Positions 11,515 through 22,412 of a stretch of 64,000 nucleotides of DNA are shown piece after piece (position 1 is the first letter of the stretch; each line of letters begins with the position of its first letter). The notes beneath the pieces are model-generated. The model made no database searches and had not been told where the DNA came from. It saw only the letters and a list, made by a program, of their open reading frames with translations. The position numbers were made by a program, and so were the translations under genes. The DNA is from Girardinichthys multiradiatus (Eukaryota > Chordata > Actinopteri > Cyprinodontiformes > Goodeidae): the NCBI RefSeq assembly GCF_021462225.1, contig NC_061816.1, forward strand, positions 25,343,049 through 25,407,048. The letters run 5' to 3'.

Positions 11515-12480
11515 TGTTTACAGTGCTGTGAAAAGTGTTTTCCCACTCATTTTTGAGTGGGAAAAGACTCATTTTTGCTTCTTTGTAACTTGAGACAATT
11601 TTTTATATCCAGAAAGATAAATTGAGTAAATAATTAAAGCAATTTTCAAATGATGATTTCATTTATTAACAGAAAAATCTATCCAACTCAATGTGGCCCT
11701 AACTGAAAAATGTAATTCAGCCACATTGGGAGGTTTTTGAGCAGGACTGGCTTAAAGTTGTGTCACTTCTCATTTAGATTTATATTTTAATTTTGACTAG
11801 GACTCTCCAAAACCTTCATTTTGGTCTTGTGAGCCCTTCAGAGGTGGACTTTCTTGCTGTCTTCCTTCATAACTCAAGGAGCAGTCAAAAGCTAATGTTT
11901 GGAAATTCTTTAGGGTTTTCTTCTAGAGAGCAGAATTTATGGTTCCAGCAGCTAAGCAGTCCCAGACCATCATACTACCACCACTATGTTTGACTGAAGG
12001 TATGATGTTCTTTCTCTGGAGTACTGTTAGTTTTACACCAGATGTAATGGGAAAAATGTCTTAAAAAGTCCCACTTTTGTGTCATCAGGTCACTGAACAT
12101 TTTCCCCTAAGTCATTAAGATGTTTTTGGGAAATGTGAGACAAGTGTTTCTCTTTTGGGTCAGAAGTGGTTGTGGTCTTGGAACTCTCCCATGGGGCCAT
12201 TTTTGCCCACACTGTCTTTCCTATTGTTAAATTGTTAACTCTAACTTAAATCTTCTGTGATATCTTGTACAAATGAGGGTGGTCTTGAAGTAATTTATGT
12301 AGTCCTGATACTCTTGGGAAGGTTTTCCACTGTTTGTGTTTCTGGATAATCATTCTCACTGTGGTTCTCTGGAGTTCAAGACCCTTAGAAATAACTTTGT
12401 TTACATGCTAATAGATGTTAGTAAACCCTTTAACAAAATATTTTTGTCCAAAAACCATAAGCATCTGTTTCTGTCATGTT
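11515..12480. repeat. Decayed DNA-transposon-like interspersed repeat
   Basis: It opens with ACAGTGCTGTGAAAAGTGTT (11519-11538), close to the CAGTGCTGTGAAAAAGTATT terminal motif I recognise from a very common fish DNA-transposon family. The interior repeats that family's features, including ATGATTTCATTTATTAA (11651-11667) and a degraded transposase-antisense section. No open frame survives. Superfamily not assigned. Confidence 0.55.
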
Positions 12481-12519
12481 ATGCATAGGTTTTGCTGAAC
12501 CAAAGTGCAAGCAGGAGTG

Positions 12520-12860
12520 CATGGTGAGTAGAAGGATGTCTAACAACTGAACTCATAACTTACAACGAAATAAGCAACACATGGGTAGAGCAACTGGCAT
12601 GGACCAGGCAGGCAAACAGTTAATCAGAAGAAATGTGGAGCAGCTGGTGGCAGGGTGAATTAGGGAGGCCAATTAACACAGATGAGCAGAAATAAAGAGA
12701 AGTCAAGGGAAGTAACAGAAATATATAAACAAGAATGAACCAAGAACCTAATCTACAATGAACTAAAGAACATAAACATGCAAGAGCAGAGAAACAGACG
12801 AGGAAACTCAAAACATCTAACACAGGCAAATCATGGGAGTTCCATCCTTTAATTACTTGC
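12520..12860. repeat. Purine-rich interspersed repeat family, copy 1
   Basis: It shares AATCAGAAGAAATGTGGAGC (12622-12641) and the following AGCTG, then lists of ACTAAAGAACATAAAC-like words, with copies at 26720-27090 and 30120-30790. The plus strand is A/G-rich. Common fish interspersed sequence; no coding content. Confidence 0.55.
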
Positions 12861-13019
12861 ATAGCTGATTACTGAATCACAAACTACATTAAATGTGAAC
12901 ATTAAAACAGGTTTCCTATGGAGCACTTTTCTTAGTACAGTTTCTATGCTTCCAATCAGCAAATTGGTCACAATACATTTACCTTATTTGTAGACAGTTC
13001 TATTTATATTAATGCAAAC

Positions 13020-13345
13020 ACAACATGGTGACTCAACCAGGGTGATTTGAAAAGTATGATTTGAGCACAGACCCGACATTTCCCAGAAGGCCTGTTTAGC
13101 TCTATGCAAACTTGTATTGCCATTGCTCTCATTCTGATGGTAAGCTTCAGCAGAACCTCGACTCAGATGTTCACTTCAAAACAGCGCACACAGTAATGGT
13201 GAGGTTTTATGAGCCTGGCATGTTGATTCACTGGCTGATGATGCTGCCGTTTTCATGGCAGATTTACAGCGAAGCTCTGACTGACGGAGGCAAACGCAAC
13301 ACCCACATTACATTTCTATGTGATGTATTATACAGAAAATAAAGA
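13020..13345. other. Unique-looking intronic segment, possible conserved non-coding element
   Basis: This stretch has a balanced composition and shares nothing with the repeats seen elsewhere in the window. A 76-residue open frame (13112-13342) lacks recognisable domains. It may be ordinary intron, or a conserved regulatory segment of the neuroligin locus. Confidence 0.25.
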
Positions 13346-13623
13346 ATTCTTGGCAGGGCATGGGTTGTTTTTTTACGACTGCAGCCCTGAGTGCTGCCCC
13401 TTCAGAATGTTCAGACTTTTATCTAAATGTAAAGTAAGCCATTTCTGTTCCTGAAACTACACAACGCAGAAAAATGAAACAGAGCCAAAACACAACAACA
13501 CAAACACTATTGTTTTCTTTGATCTTCTGTAGCATGCTCTTGTTCCATTGGATTACCTTTAAAATGAAGCCATCAGATGTTCACCTGTTACATCAAACTT
13601 TTTAATTGGTGCAAAAGGGATTT

Positions 13624-13645
13624 CCCCCCCCCCACACACACACAA
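13624..13645. repeat. C-run and CA microsatellite
   Basis: Ten consecutive C are followed by five to six AC units. Confidence 0.95.
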
Positions 13646-13839
13646 ATCGTGTCTTCTCTCAGATTTAGAAGATTAAAAAAAAATAATAATAATGCAATAT
13701 TTAAGTGTATTTTAAATTATCTGTTACTGAAGCTTCAATAATAAAACTCTGGATGTTAACAATCCACAAGGTTTTAGGCTCAATTAAGATAAAACAACAC
13801 CATAAACAAAACAGGAATATATGGTTAAAACTGTATATT

Positions 13840-13960
13840 TATATCCACTTTAAAAAACACATTATTTCTTAATGTTATATTAAATCAGACTAAACCTTTC
13901 CTGTTTTAGGTCAGTTAGAATTACCAACACTGTCAAATATGTGTCTTGTGCTTGTGCACA
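13840..13960. repeat. Sleeping-Beauty/Tdr1-like terminal repeat fragment
   Basis: AAATCAGACTAAACCTTTCC (13883-13902) followed by TGTTTTAGGTCAGTTAGAAT (13903-13922) is the inner portion of the terminal repeat of a Tc1 family related to Tdr1. A second decayed copy lies at 53390-53690. No transposase is associated. Confidence 0.6.
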
Positions 13961-14479
13961 TGCTGTTATAGTTATACAGCTGTCATAGAAGAAAGGCTGA
14001 AATTTCTGTGGCTTTGGTTGCTTCATTAAGCAATCAAAGAATGTTGCTGTAGTTGTTGGTAAACTAATAAGCCACAAAAACAAAACAAGATACTGACTTT
14101 CAACATATTGTTCGTTATTGGTGATTCTGTATGTTGGTACTGTCGTTGGTTTTTGTTGTTGGTGATGTTCTGGTTTTTTGCTGTTCTTATTCTGTTCCAA
14201 CCCCTACTTCTTTCTCCCTTCTGTCTTGTCCTTTTTTCTCCTTATTCTTATGCTTTCCTGTGACCTTCTCAAATTAAGAATAATAAAGGTTCCAATAGGA
14301 GGATTATTTTAGACTCTCTTTGTAGAGCAAATGTGTCATATATCCCTGCATAAATATCACAGTAATACAGCTAAAAGCTTATAGGCAACACTACTGTGTG
14401 CAGTTTTACTAACCTTTGTTGCAATAAGGTTTACATGTATTAAGACAATTTTAAATCTTTGTAGAAGACAATAAAAGGG

Positions 14480-14630
14480 GCCTTGTCATGTTGAGCTTTA
14501 AGGTAGGACCCAAATGCAGGATGAATGGAATTGGTGAAAATGTTTAATAGAAAATAAAGACAATTACAGCTGACCAGGCACAGGAACAGACAGATGCTGA
14601 CAGGCCTTTTGTGTAGTAATCTTCCATTTG
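14480..14630. repeat. Short interspersed repeat fragment
   Basis: The segment TCATGTTGAGCTTTAAGGTA (14487-14506), then GGACCCAAATGCAGG and CAGGCACAGGAACAGACAG, resembles the beginning of the purine-rich repeat family at 26720 and 30120. Partial copy only. Confidence 0.4.
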
Positions 14631-14894
14631 TGCAAAAATGATCATTTTGCTCAATACATAACAATAAATGCCTTTTCTTCAGATTTTAGAAACATTAACA
14701 TTACAAGTTCAGATGTCAGACAAAAATCTCAGAAGAAATCTCATTCCATAACCTTTTGCTGAACATTACCACAAAAACATGATACAGTTTGAGGAGTAAG
14801 AGTACAAAAGGGGCAGTATATCAGATGCAGTTACAGTTTAAAAAAATATATCTTGCACTTCCTTAGTTTTAAACCATTTACTTACAGCATCCCA

Positions 14895-15118
14895 GTGAGA
14901 CATGCCTGTTAGGTTAATTGGTCACTCTAAATTGCCCTTAGGTGTATGAATGAGTGTGTGCGTGGTTGTTTGTGTGTTGTCCTGTGATGGACTTGCGAAC
15001 TGTCCAGGGTGTACCCCGCCTCTCACCCATAGACTGCTGGAGATACACACCAGCTCCCCCGCGACCCACTATGGAAGAAGCGGTAGACAATGACTGATTG
15101 ACTGACTGACTGACTTGC
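14895..15118 (+). repeat. SINE-like fish repeat, copy 1
   Basis: Read on the plus strand it runs GACATGCCTGTTAGGTTAAT (14898-14917), CTCTAAATTGCCCTTAGGTG, GTCCAGGGTGTACCCCGCCT and CATAGACTGCTGGAGATA, and ends in a TGACTGAC simple tail. A copy at 25285-25498 shares all these blocks. This sequence is found in many fish genomes. It has no open frame of note. Confidence 0.8.
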
Positions 15119-17734
15119 AGCATCCATACCTTTACCCAGGGGATATCTAATAATTGTAATAATATCAGAATTTTTAATTTCACAGGCAACTTTTTCATGT
15201 AATAACAGAACCACAACATGCTCCTCGGTAAATCGTTTATATGTTTGCAGTCTTTCATCACCTGCATTTATTTGTGGAACAGGAAACCTTTTCAAAAGAT
15301 GTGGACTTTTTTTCCAAGAAGAAAATAAAAATGGATGTCTCCACAAGAGGAAGCGTCCCTCCTTTGGAGACATCAAAGGGCGCATTGATAGCATAAATAC
15401 GTCAATGTTCAATCAATCAAAGTCTAATAAACAATTTTCTACTAAAATATATTTTTCGAACATAATAATGACAACTGTTATTAAATGAATTATAACATTG
15501 TCTAGGAAAGTAGGTCCTTTAAATAGCAAGTAATAATTTAATATCATAAATATGTTCACTTTATAGATCTATATTTTAATATAAAAATGAAGTTTTGACG
15601 AAAATTCAATCCAGAAGACTCCCTCCTACCTCAGCCGGCCCAATGGCTCTTCCGTGCGTCTCCGCCCATCTAATCAGCGTCGGGTCCGCACTTCCTCTTC
15701 AGCCAATCATCTCCAAGGCTTCGCTTTAAAGATCCTCATCGGCAAGATTCTTGCTCTTCCGCTGAGCTTTGATTCTCCTTCCAAGCATCAATGACACAGT
15801 CCTGCCTGTAACCCAGCACACGCCGCCACATCACCCGGGCGTCTCCGGCAGCAGCTTCTCTTCCGAGCGATCATCTGGCACCCCAGGCTTCCACGTCTTC
15901 TACTCCGGTTGTCCCTCAAATCCTTCCTGTTTCGTTCATTCTGTTCATGGACTCTCTCCAGCGCTCAAATCATCCATTACTCAGCTTCTTCGGGAGTCTG
16001 CTTCCAACTCTACCATGTCAGCACTTCCTAGTCTCCGCTGTATTCTCTCAACCCGCTCCTCGACTCCTCCCACTGTCATTCACCAGCGCAACATTTATCC
16101 TGGCTCGCCTCTTAGGTGAGATATATCACTTCATTCTCTTTTCTCAAACCGTTTTCTCATTCTTGCCCTTCAACATGATGTGTTTCGCACTCTTCTTTTC
16201 ATTCCGGTCGTTGATATACTCTCATGCATTCTAACATCTCAGGCTCTGCTCCAAAAACGTCTTCTGCTCCTAACCCATAGAATTAGCTCGATCCCATCTG
16301 TCCCTCATCATCGATCTACATTTCAAACTGGCTTCCCGATTTTCTATTATATCATAATTCTTCTCTGCCAAGCCACATCCACCCTCACTCAATCAGGAGT
16401 CTGCTAGTCTGGTTTATTCTCACGTCTAAAATTTTACCATGACGCAAACCTCCTCCGATTCCTGCAGCTCAGTTAGTCAGAGCGCCCTTATTGTCTTCCT
16501 TTCTTCCAGCACTCCTGCCTAGCAAACTCAAGCCGCTGGCTTCCCACTCCAGTCACCTTACGATTTGGATTAGTATATCCTTCTGTTGTGGCGACGTCAT
16601 TCTCTCGGCTAACTCGTTACAGCTTTATGGTCTCTTGTCCCGGTTGATATGGCCTCTGGAACGGATGGTTCATTTTATCCTTGTTGACAAGCTTGCATGC
16701 GAACACATATTAGAGCTAAGAATTTTCAGAACGTAATACCTTAGTAACTTTAACAATATGCTGCTTTTAACCTCTTGCCTTATCATTTAACTAAATAAAT
16801 TATTTACCTAAAAAAAATTACACACCCTTTCATCGTTGTCAATTTTCCCTTGAGTGCTTTACCCTGTTTTTACCACTTATATTTTTAAACTTGTAAATAT
16901 TGCCTTCTTTATTTTCTCTGTAGCACTATTCAAAATATGCAACATATAATATTTCAATTGCCGTGTCTTTACTTAACTTATAATTTGAAACTAGTTAAAA
17001 TAGGCGCTAAGGATCATTTACTGTTTCAATACATCTTAAATTATATTTTCCTGTCATCATCGTGGTGCACTTCTCTCGGCAGACTAGGTCTGCGTTCTGT
17101 TCTGTTCGCTTGTGACTTTCGATTTACCGCACTTTCCTGGACTAAATGTTTTCACAGTAAGCATCTGCAATACTGCCGCAGCAGAACAGCAAACTCCAAT
17201 GAAATAAATCATGTACAGACATATTAGTAAGGCCTTACCTCTATCGAATTCAGGCAGGCCCGTCATGTTCCAGCTTATTCTAATTCAGTCACCAATGCCC
17301 CGTCTCGTTTTAAATTTTCACGTATTCTGCCGTCTCTGTCCATCAGCCTACTTTCACCCTAATCTGATTATTCCTCCCTCTCCTTCCTTCGTTGCATTCA
17401 GTCTAACTTTACTGTATCTCAGATCCAGCCCCTTCCACTTCCCTACAACAACTCAGCTGCCTGTTGACTTTGGCATTCTCTTCATATGTCCGCCCAAACT
17501 TTCATTCTGTGCTCTGCTCAATTAGCTCTTAGGTAAAAGCTTCTGCATGAACTGGCAATGGTTGGCCTGTTCAGTTTAAACTTATCCTTGCTTCCCCTTT
17601 TTGCTCGTCAGGCATGACCAAGTCATTCTCTCTGCCCGCATTGTCAGGTTTACCAGTTCCCATTCTCTTGCTTATCAGCTATCACATATTTTCTCCGTTC
17701 GCTGTCGGGCTTGCCCACGTCCACATCCGCAGGC

Positions 17735-18097
17735 CTAGTCATGTTTAACACATCCCATCTTCGCCTCATCAGGCGCATTCCAGCCTAAGCAGCTTATTCC
17801 ATTCCCTTTCCAGCCAGTCTGCTTCATCTTTTTCCTCCACTCAGTCAGTTTAGCCCTTTCTCGACACTCCGTTATGTTTCCTTTCCCTTGTCTTTGGCCA
17901 CATTCATGCCCTTTCCCTCTTTCGCCTGTCAGGCTCTTATCATCCTTTTCCTCCCTAGTCCTCCGTTCATATCTCTTTTCCTCGGCCTTGGCCTTGGTTT
18001 TGGGGTGTATCATATCTAATCTTAATTCTTTGATGTTCAAGCCCTCTTCGGGCTTCCGGTTAAGTGCATTTACCTCCTCTAATAACGTTCGTTCCAT
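17735..18097 (-). CDS. Charged minus-strand open frame inside the pyrimidine-biased element, hypothetical
   Basis: A 120-residue frame on the purine-rich strand is packed with Glu, Lys and Arg (for example EEKRYERRTREEKDDKS) and would be mostly helical. It contains LNRKPEEGLNIKEL near residue 12. There is no domain I recognise. Long purine-rich strands produce such frames by chance, so coding status is doubtful; the only reason to list it is that it is the longest minus-strand frame of the element. Confidence 0.15.
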   Translation of the reverse strand: MERTLLEEVNALNRKPEEGLNIKELRLDMIHPKTKAKAEEKRYERRTREEKDDKSLTGERGKGHECGQRQGKGNITECRERAKLTEWRKKMKQTGWKGNGISCLGWNAPDEAKMGCVKHD

Positions 18098-18729
18098 TTA
18101 GATATTTAGTCTTCCCTGACTTCAAGTACTATCCTGATCATTTCGAACCCATCTCAATATTCCAAAGGTAAGGCCCATGTTTAATTTTATTGTTTGCCTC
18201 GATAACCATTCAGCTAATTTCAAGCCATGCTCAAATTTGCACTCAAACATCACCCATCATGCCCCCTTTTTCTCTCTACAGCATGTCTGCTATGTCTGCC
18301 TCCTGGTTCCTCATATATTTTAGACAGACCCTAATCCTATGCAACCTGCCCCCGGTCAGTTTAGTCGTTCATTTAGAATAGGGGCAGCCATTATTGCAGT
18401 CAATCGAGGATTTCCTCAGCTTCACTGCAACAACTCGGCCAGTGGTCATCTTCATCCTTTCTTCGTATGTTCGTCCAGACTTTCAATCAGTCCTTTTTGC
18501 TCAAAGATCTCTCAGTTCCTAGGTATGAATTCGCATTTCTGGTAGTGGATGGCCTCCTTTTCACTTCATCTCCTTTAATCGATTTATCTAATTTATATTT
18601 ATTTCAGGTTGCCATTCCAGTACTTGTCAAACCCTTCAATCACTTCTTCATTCATTTCATCTTTCACTTGTTCGCCAGTAGGTATGTTCTCTCTCTCTAT
18701 TTTACCCTCTTCACTCTTTCACTTCTTCC

Positions 18730-19870
18730 CCTTTTCATTATGCCTCTTCGGCATTACGCATTCCTTCTCGATGCCTACACAGCTTGAGTCATCATGTATC
18801 GCATTGCAGCATCATGAAGCAATTCATATGGCTTTGGGGCTGAACGCAATCATTATTTCGATGCCTTATCTGCTCAATTCATCTTTCCCTGTTTTCTTCA
18901 ATTAACTCATATGCCTCCGCGGCATAACATGTCTGTCCTTAATTTTCTATTTCAACCTTCAATTTTGTATTCTTTAAATTAATTCTTCAATTCTCCACTC
19001 TCCTTTTCTTCTATTTTGTTTTTAAAGCTCCTTCCTTCGACTCCTTTATCTCGTCCGCTTTCTATTTTTATATTTGCACCACTCATTTTCCTTCTACCAG
19101 TACATCACTTCTACATTTCATCACTTCACTCAGATCGCCAGCAGGTACATCTATTCTCTTTATTTATTTTACCTTCTTTTCACTCTCACTTCCCCCTCTA
19201 TTATATGGTAAATGGAATGAACTTATATAGCACCTTTCCAGTCATACAGACCACTCAAAGTGCTTTACACTATAACCACATTCAATCGCACTCACATTCA
19301 TACACCGGTATGCGGATCGGCAAGCAACTTGAGATTAAGTGCCTTGCCCAGGGGCACATCAACCTATGGCAGAAGGAAGCTGGAATCGAACCCACAACCT
19401 TCTGATTGCAAGACGACTACTCTTCCTACTGAGCCACAGTAGGAAGTCACCTATTCCTATTCCTATCCATTATGCCTTCTCGGCACTATGCATTCATTGT
19501 CTCAATGCCCTCTCAGCTCGAATAATCATGCATCGCATTGCAGCATCAAGCAACAATTCATATGGCTTTGGGGTCTAACGCATTCCTTATCTAGATGCCT
19601 CCACAAGTTCGTTTTCTACTACCATCAACTCATATGCCTCCATGGCATAACGCATTTGTCCTTAATCTTTCCATCTCAAACCTTCTATTTCTCATTCTTC
19701 TCTAAATTAATTCTTAATTCTCCGCTCTCCTTCTCTTTCTTTGTTTCCACAATTCCTTCATCTTGCCCGTATTCTATTTCTATGTCAGCTTCACTCATTT
19801 CCCTCCTACCCGTTAATCTCCATTCATTCCCGTATCAACTTAATTAATCCTCAACCATATTCTCCTTTTA
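18730..19870 (+). repeat. Internal direct duplication in the pyrimidine-biased element
   Basis: The block from about 18736 (CATTATGCCTCTTCGGCATT) to 19200 recurs from about 19470 to 19870. Shared markers are TATCGCATTGCAGCATC, AATTCATATGGCTTTGGGG and CTCATATGCCTCC, the last at 18905 and 19630. The period is roughly 725 bp, including a younger repeat inserted at 19205-19440. Confidence 0.8.
19205..19440. repeat. Interspersed repeat with TATAGCACCTTTCCAG / CAAAGTGCTTTACA core
   Basis: Blocks ATATAGCACCTTTCCAGTCA (19225-19244), CTCAAAGTGCTTTACACTAT (19254-19273), GTGCCTTGCCCAGGGGCACA and GAATCGAACCCACAACCTTC followed by CTGAGCCACAG are the signature of a very common fish short repeat. It sits between the two halves of the internal duplication and is probably a later insertion. 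The GAACCC and ACTGAGCCAC words give it a tRNA-like look, but it does not fold into a tRNA that I can support. Confidence 0.8.
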
Positions 19871-20148
19871 TAACTTCTTCCTCATGCTTTCTCATTTTTC
19901 ACCCTTTTTACTTCGCTTCTCTAAGTCCTTCATTAACCCATCATTATTTCAGCCTCGGCCGGCCTCGGCCCTTTTTGTGGGGAAGACATCCCTACTTAAT
20001 CCTATAAAAATACTCATTCAATCTCTCATCATTCGCAGCGTTCAGGTCTTCTCCCCCAGTGTCTGAGCACCAAAGAAAAATGTATATAAATAAACTTCTA
20101 ATATCCTTTCTTTGTGTTTTCATTTATGAGTCTGACAGGATTGAAATT

Positions 20149-20582
20149 AAGTTTTGACAAAAATTCAATCCAGAAGACTCCCTCCTACCTCAGCCGGTCC
20201 AATGGCTTCTCCATGCATCTCCGCCCATCTAATCAGCATCGGGTCCGCACCCCCTCTTCAGCCAATCATCTCCAAGACTTCGCTTTAAAGATCCTCATCG
20301 GCAAGATTCTCTTGCTCTTCCGCTGAGCTTTGACCCACCTCCTCCCCATCTCCTCCTTCTGGACTCTCAACCACCAGATTCTTCAGGCCTCCACTCCACC
20401 ACCAGTCGGATCCCGGGCGAAGACAGCCCTACTTAATCCTATAAAAATACTCATTCAGGCTCTCATCATTCACAGCGTTCAGGTCTTCTCCCCCGGGGTC
20501 TGTGCGCCAAAGAAAAATGTATATAAATAAACTTCTAATATCCTTTCTTTGTGTTTTCATTTGAGTCTGATAGGATTGAAAT
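20149..20582 (+). mobile_element. Short form (434 bp) of the pyrimidine-biased element
   Basis: It shares both ends with the long element directly to its left, in the same orientation and only one base apart. A TATAAAAA box lies near 20440 and AATAAA near 20527. Related, more decayed copies on the minus strand are at 24496-24950 and 47109-47557. Sub-terminal inverted repeats are ATTCAATCC...GACTC and GAGTC...GGATTGAAAT. No open frame fits. Confidence 0.75.
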
Positions 20583-21895
20583 ATGTATTACATATGTTAT
20601 ATTAAAACTGTTTACAGTATATAATATAGCACACCGTTATAATTAAGGATGGAAATATTTATTTCCAGTACTATTTAAATGACTAAAATGCATTCAACAA
20701 CGATCCAGAAGTGATTCTGTTTTGTGCAAGCGCAAATGAGCTGACAGTACGGATCGTGCTTCCAGGACAGATCGTGTTGTGACATTGCTGACTTCTGAAC
20801 ACTTTCAAAACTTTGGCTGAAGTGGTGCTTGTAATTCCAGTCTCTAGTGTGTCGATAGCGTGCAGATTCAGCCTCCAGAGCGACATCCACGTTAAGTTGT
20901 GTGTCCAAGGCAAGATGCAAACCTCATGACTATAGCCTCTGCAGCAATCCCACTCACACGCACAAGTGGCTGTACAATTAAGGTCCATGTGGACCAGGAA
21001 GAAATTGTGAGACTGTGCATTCAGATGACAGTAGGTTCATATTTTATATGTTATTGTTTAATTTTATTGTTTAGAGGTAGTTACTAGGACCACAGTCTGT
21101 TGTTTTTGTCACTACGGAGAAAAAGTTAAATGTATTCATCTGGTTGATGTGGGTTCTCTGTTCAGCTTGTTCAGATTGAATATTAATTAAAATGAATAAA
21201 AACGAATGCTATTGATTGTTTATTATTACCCGTCACTTTATTTTTTAAAGTGATAATTATTAGATTATGACTGGATTTGTTTTTACCCTGTTAGTCAAAA
21301 TGACAGACAACCAAAAAGACTAGTGCAACCTCTGCTGTTAATGATATAAGGAAACAAATGATGCACATAAAAAATGTATTTTTACTAATATGATTTTGCA
21401 TGGCAAATTTTTGACTTTAATGACTGCCTTAAGTCATTTCAGTTAAAGAGGCTCTTGAAAAATAATTTCATTATCTTGCTGTACAAAGTTTGAGATCTCA
21501 ATATCAGTGAGTTTTTAGTGGATCACTGCTGACAGTTCAGCATGGCCAGGAGGTATTCAACAGACTGCCAATACTCAACAAATGGCTTAAAAAGGCATGT
21601 GCTTCAAAATTTGTGACCTTTATCAACAATTTCAACATTTTATGGGAATGCAGGATGGGTTTTGTGTTAATAAATCTTGAGTACAACTTTTCACTCCCAA
21701 CATTTTTTTATTCTCTGAATCACACAACAGCCTCTACCACATACAGGAGATGACAAGAAAGTCCACAACTGATAGGGACAACTGCAGCCTGCTGAGATAA
21801 GGGTGAACCAGGGAGGGCAGCAGACCCACAAAGAGACTTCTACATCACATCACTAAGAGGAATCTTCCCAGACTCCAACAAGACAAGTGGACCGC
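20583..21895. other. Intronic DNA, nothing recognised
   Basis: Two overlapping minus-strand frames at 20675-20988 are cysteine-containing but match nothing I know. The rest is AT-rich without recognised repeats. Confidence 0.4.
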
Positions 21896-22394
21896 CGGTT
21901 AAACGTTAAAATAGACGACCCCAAACCTTTCTACCCTAACACCCCATTCACCTCTCCACCCAGCACAGACTCCACTGACAGTATAAAAAAAAATCCTTGA
22001 CAAGATTGGAATCCAACTCACCCCACACCCAAATCCCACATTTTCTCCACATATCAGCAATCCAGCCCCTGGCACTAAATCAGCATCTACCACAAGTCAC
22101 CAAGCCCCTCCACCTCCTATGTCTCCTCTACATATACAGAATGACAAGCCTGTTTTTATTCAATTAAACAAACAGAGATGCGTCATGTCTGGGCAGTAAG
22201 ACTACCAGCAGTAATTATTTCCAAGAACACCTTGGCCCACTATGGGAAAATGCTGTAAAATCACTGTGCTAATAGTTAACAGAAAAAAAGAAAATCTAAA
22301 CAAATAGTATACAGAAATTAAACTCAAAATCTATTCCTTTTTGAGTGCAACTTGCCACAGAAATAATACCAGCCACTAAGTCATTTAAAATGGC
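21896..22394 (+). repeat. C-rich leader-like sequence before the L2-like LINE
   Basis: A C/A-rich segment (about 21900-22140) directly precedes the endonuclease of the LINE at 22395 on the same strand. It may be the 5' region of that element. There is no open frame to support a first ORF. Confidence 0.3.
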
Positions 22395-22412
22395 TTTATG
22401 CCTTTATGATCT

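Larger units (their letters stand above)
15590..20147 (+). mobile_element. Pyrimidine-biased element with short terminal inverted repeats, long form
   Basis: The first 180 bp (15590-15770) match the start, and the last 170 bp (19975-20147) match the end, of a separate 434-bp unit at 20149-20582. In between lie about 4.2 kb absent from the short unit. The 5' side carries ATTCAATCCAGAAGACTC and the 3' side GAGTCTGACAGGATTGAAAT, forming imperfect inverted repeats of about 17 bp. The interior plus strand is strongly C+T-rich. Its many plus-strand open frames are Ser/Leu/Phe/Pro-rich and look like by-products of composition. A TATAAAAA box near 20004 and AATAAA near 20092 lie in the 3' portion. 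I recognise no transposase or reverse transcriptase. It may be a non-autonomous DNA transposon or an LTR-like unit with an insertion. Confidence 0.6.

Noticed and set aside
19330..19440. tRNA gene suggested by GAATCGAACCC and flanking words
   Set aside because: No cloverleaf can be drawn; it is part of a widespread interspersed repeat.
15769..20007. Many plus-strand open frames of 60-129 residues rich in Ser, Leu, Phe and Pro
   Set aside because: They overlap in all three frames and follow the C+T-rich composition; none shows domain structure.
20675..20988. Two overlapping minus-strand frames with several Cys
   Set aside because: Frames overlap, have no recognisable motif and no splice context.
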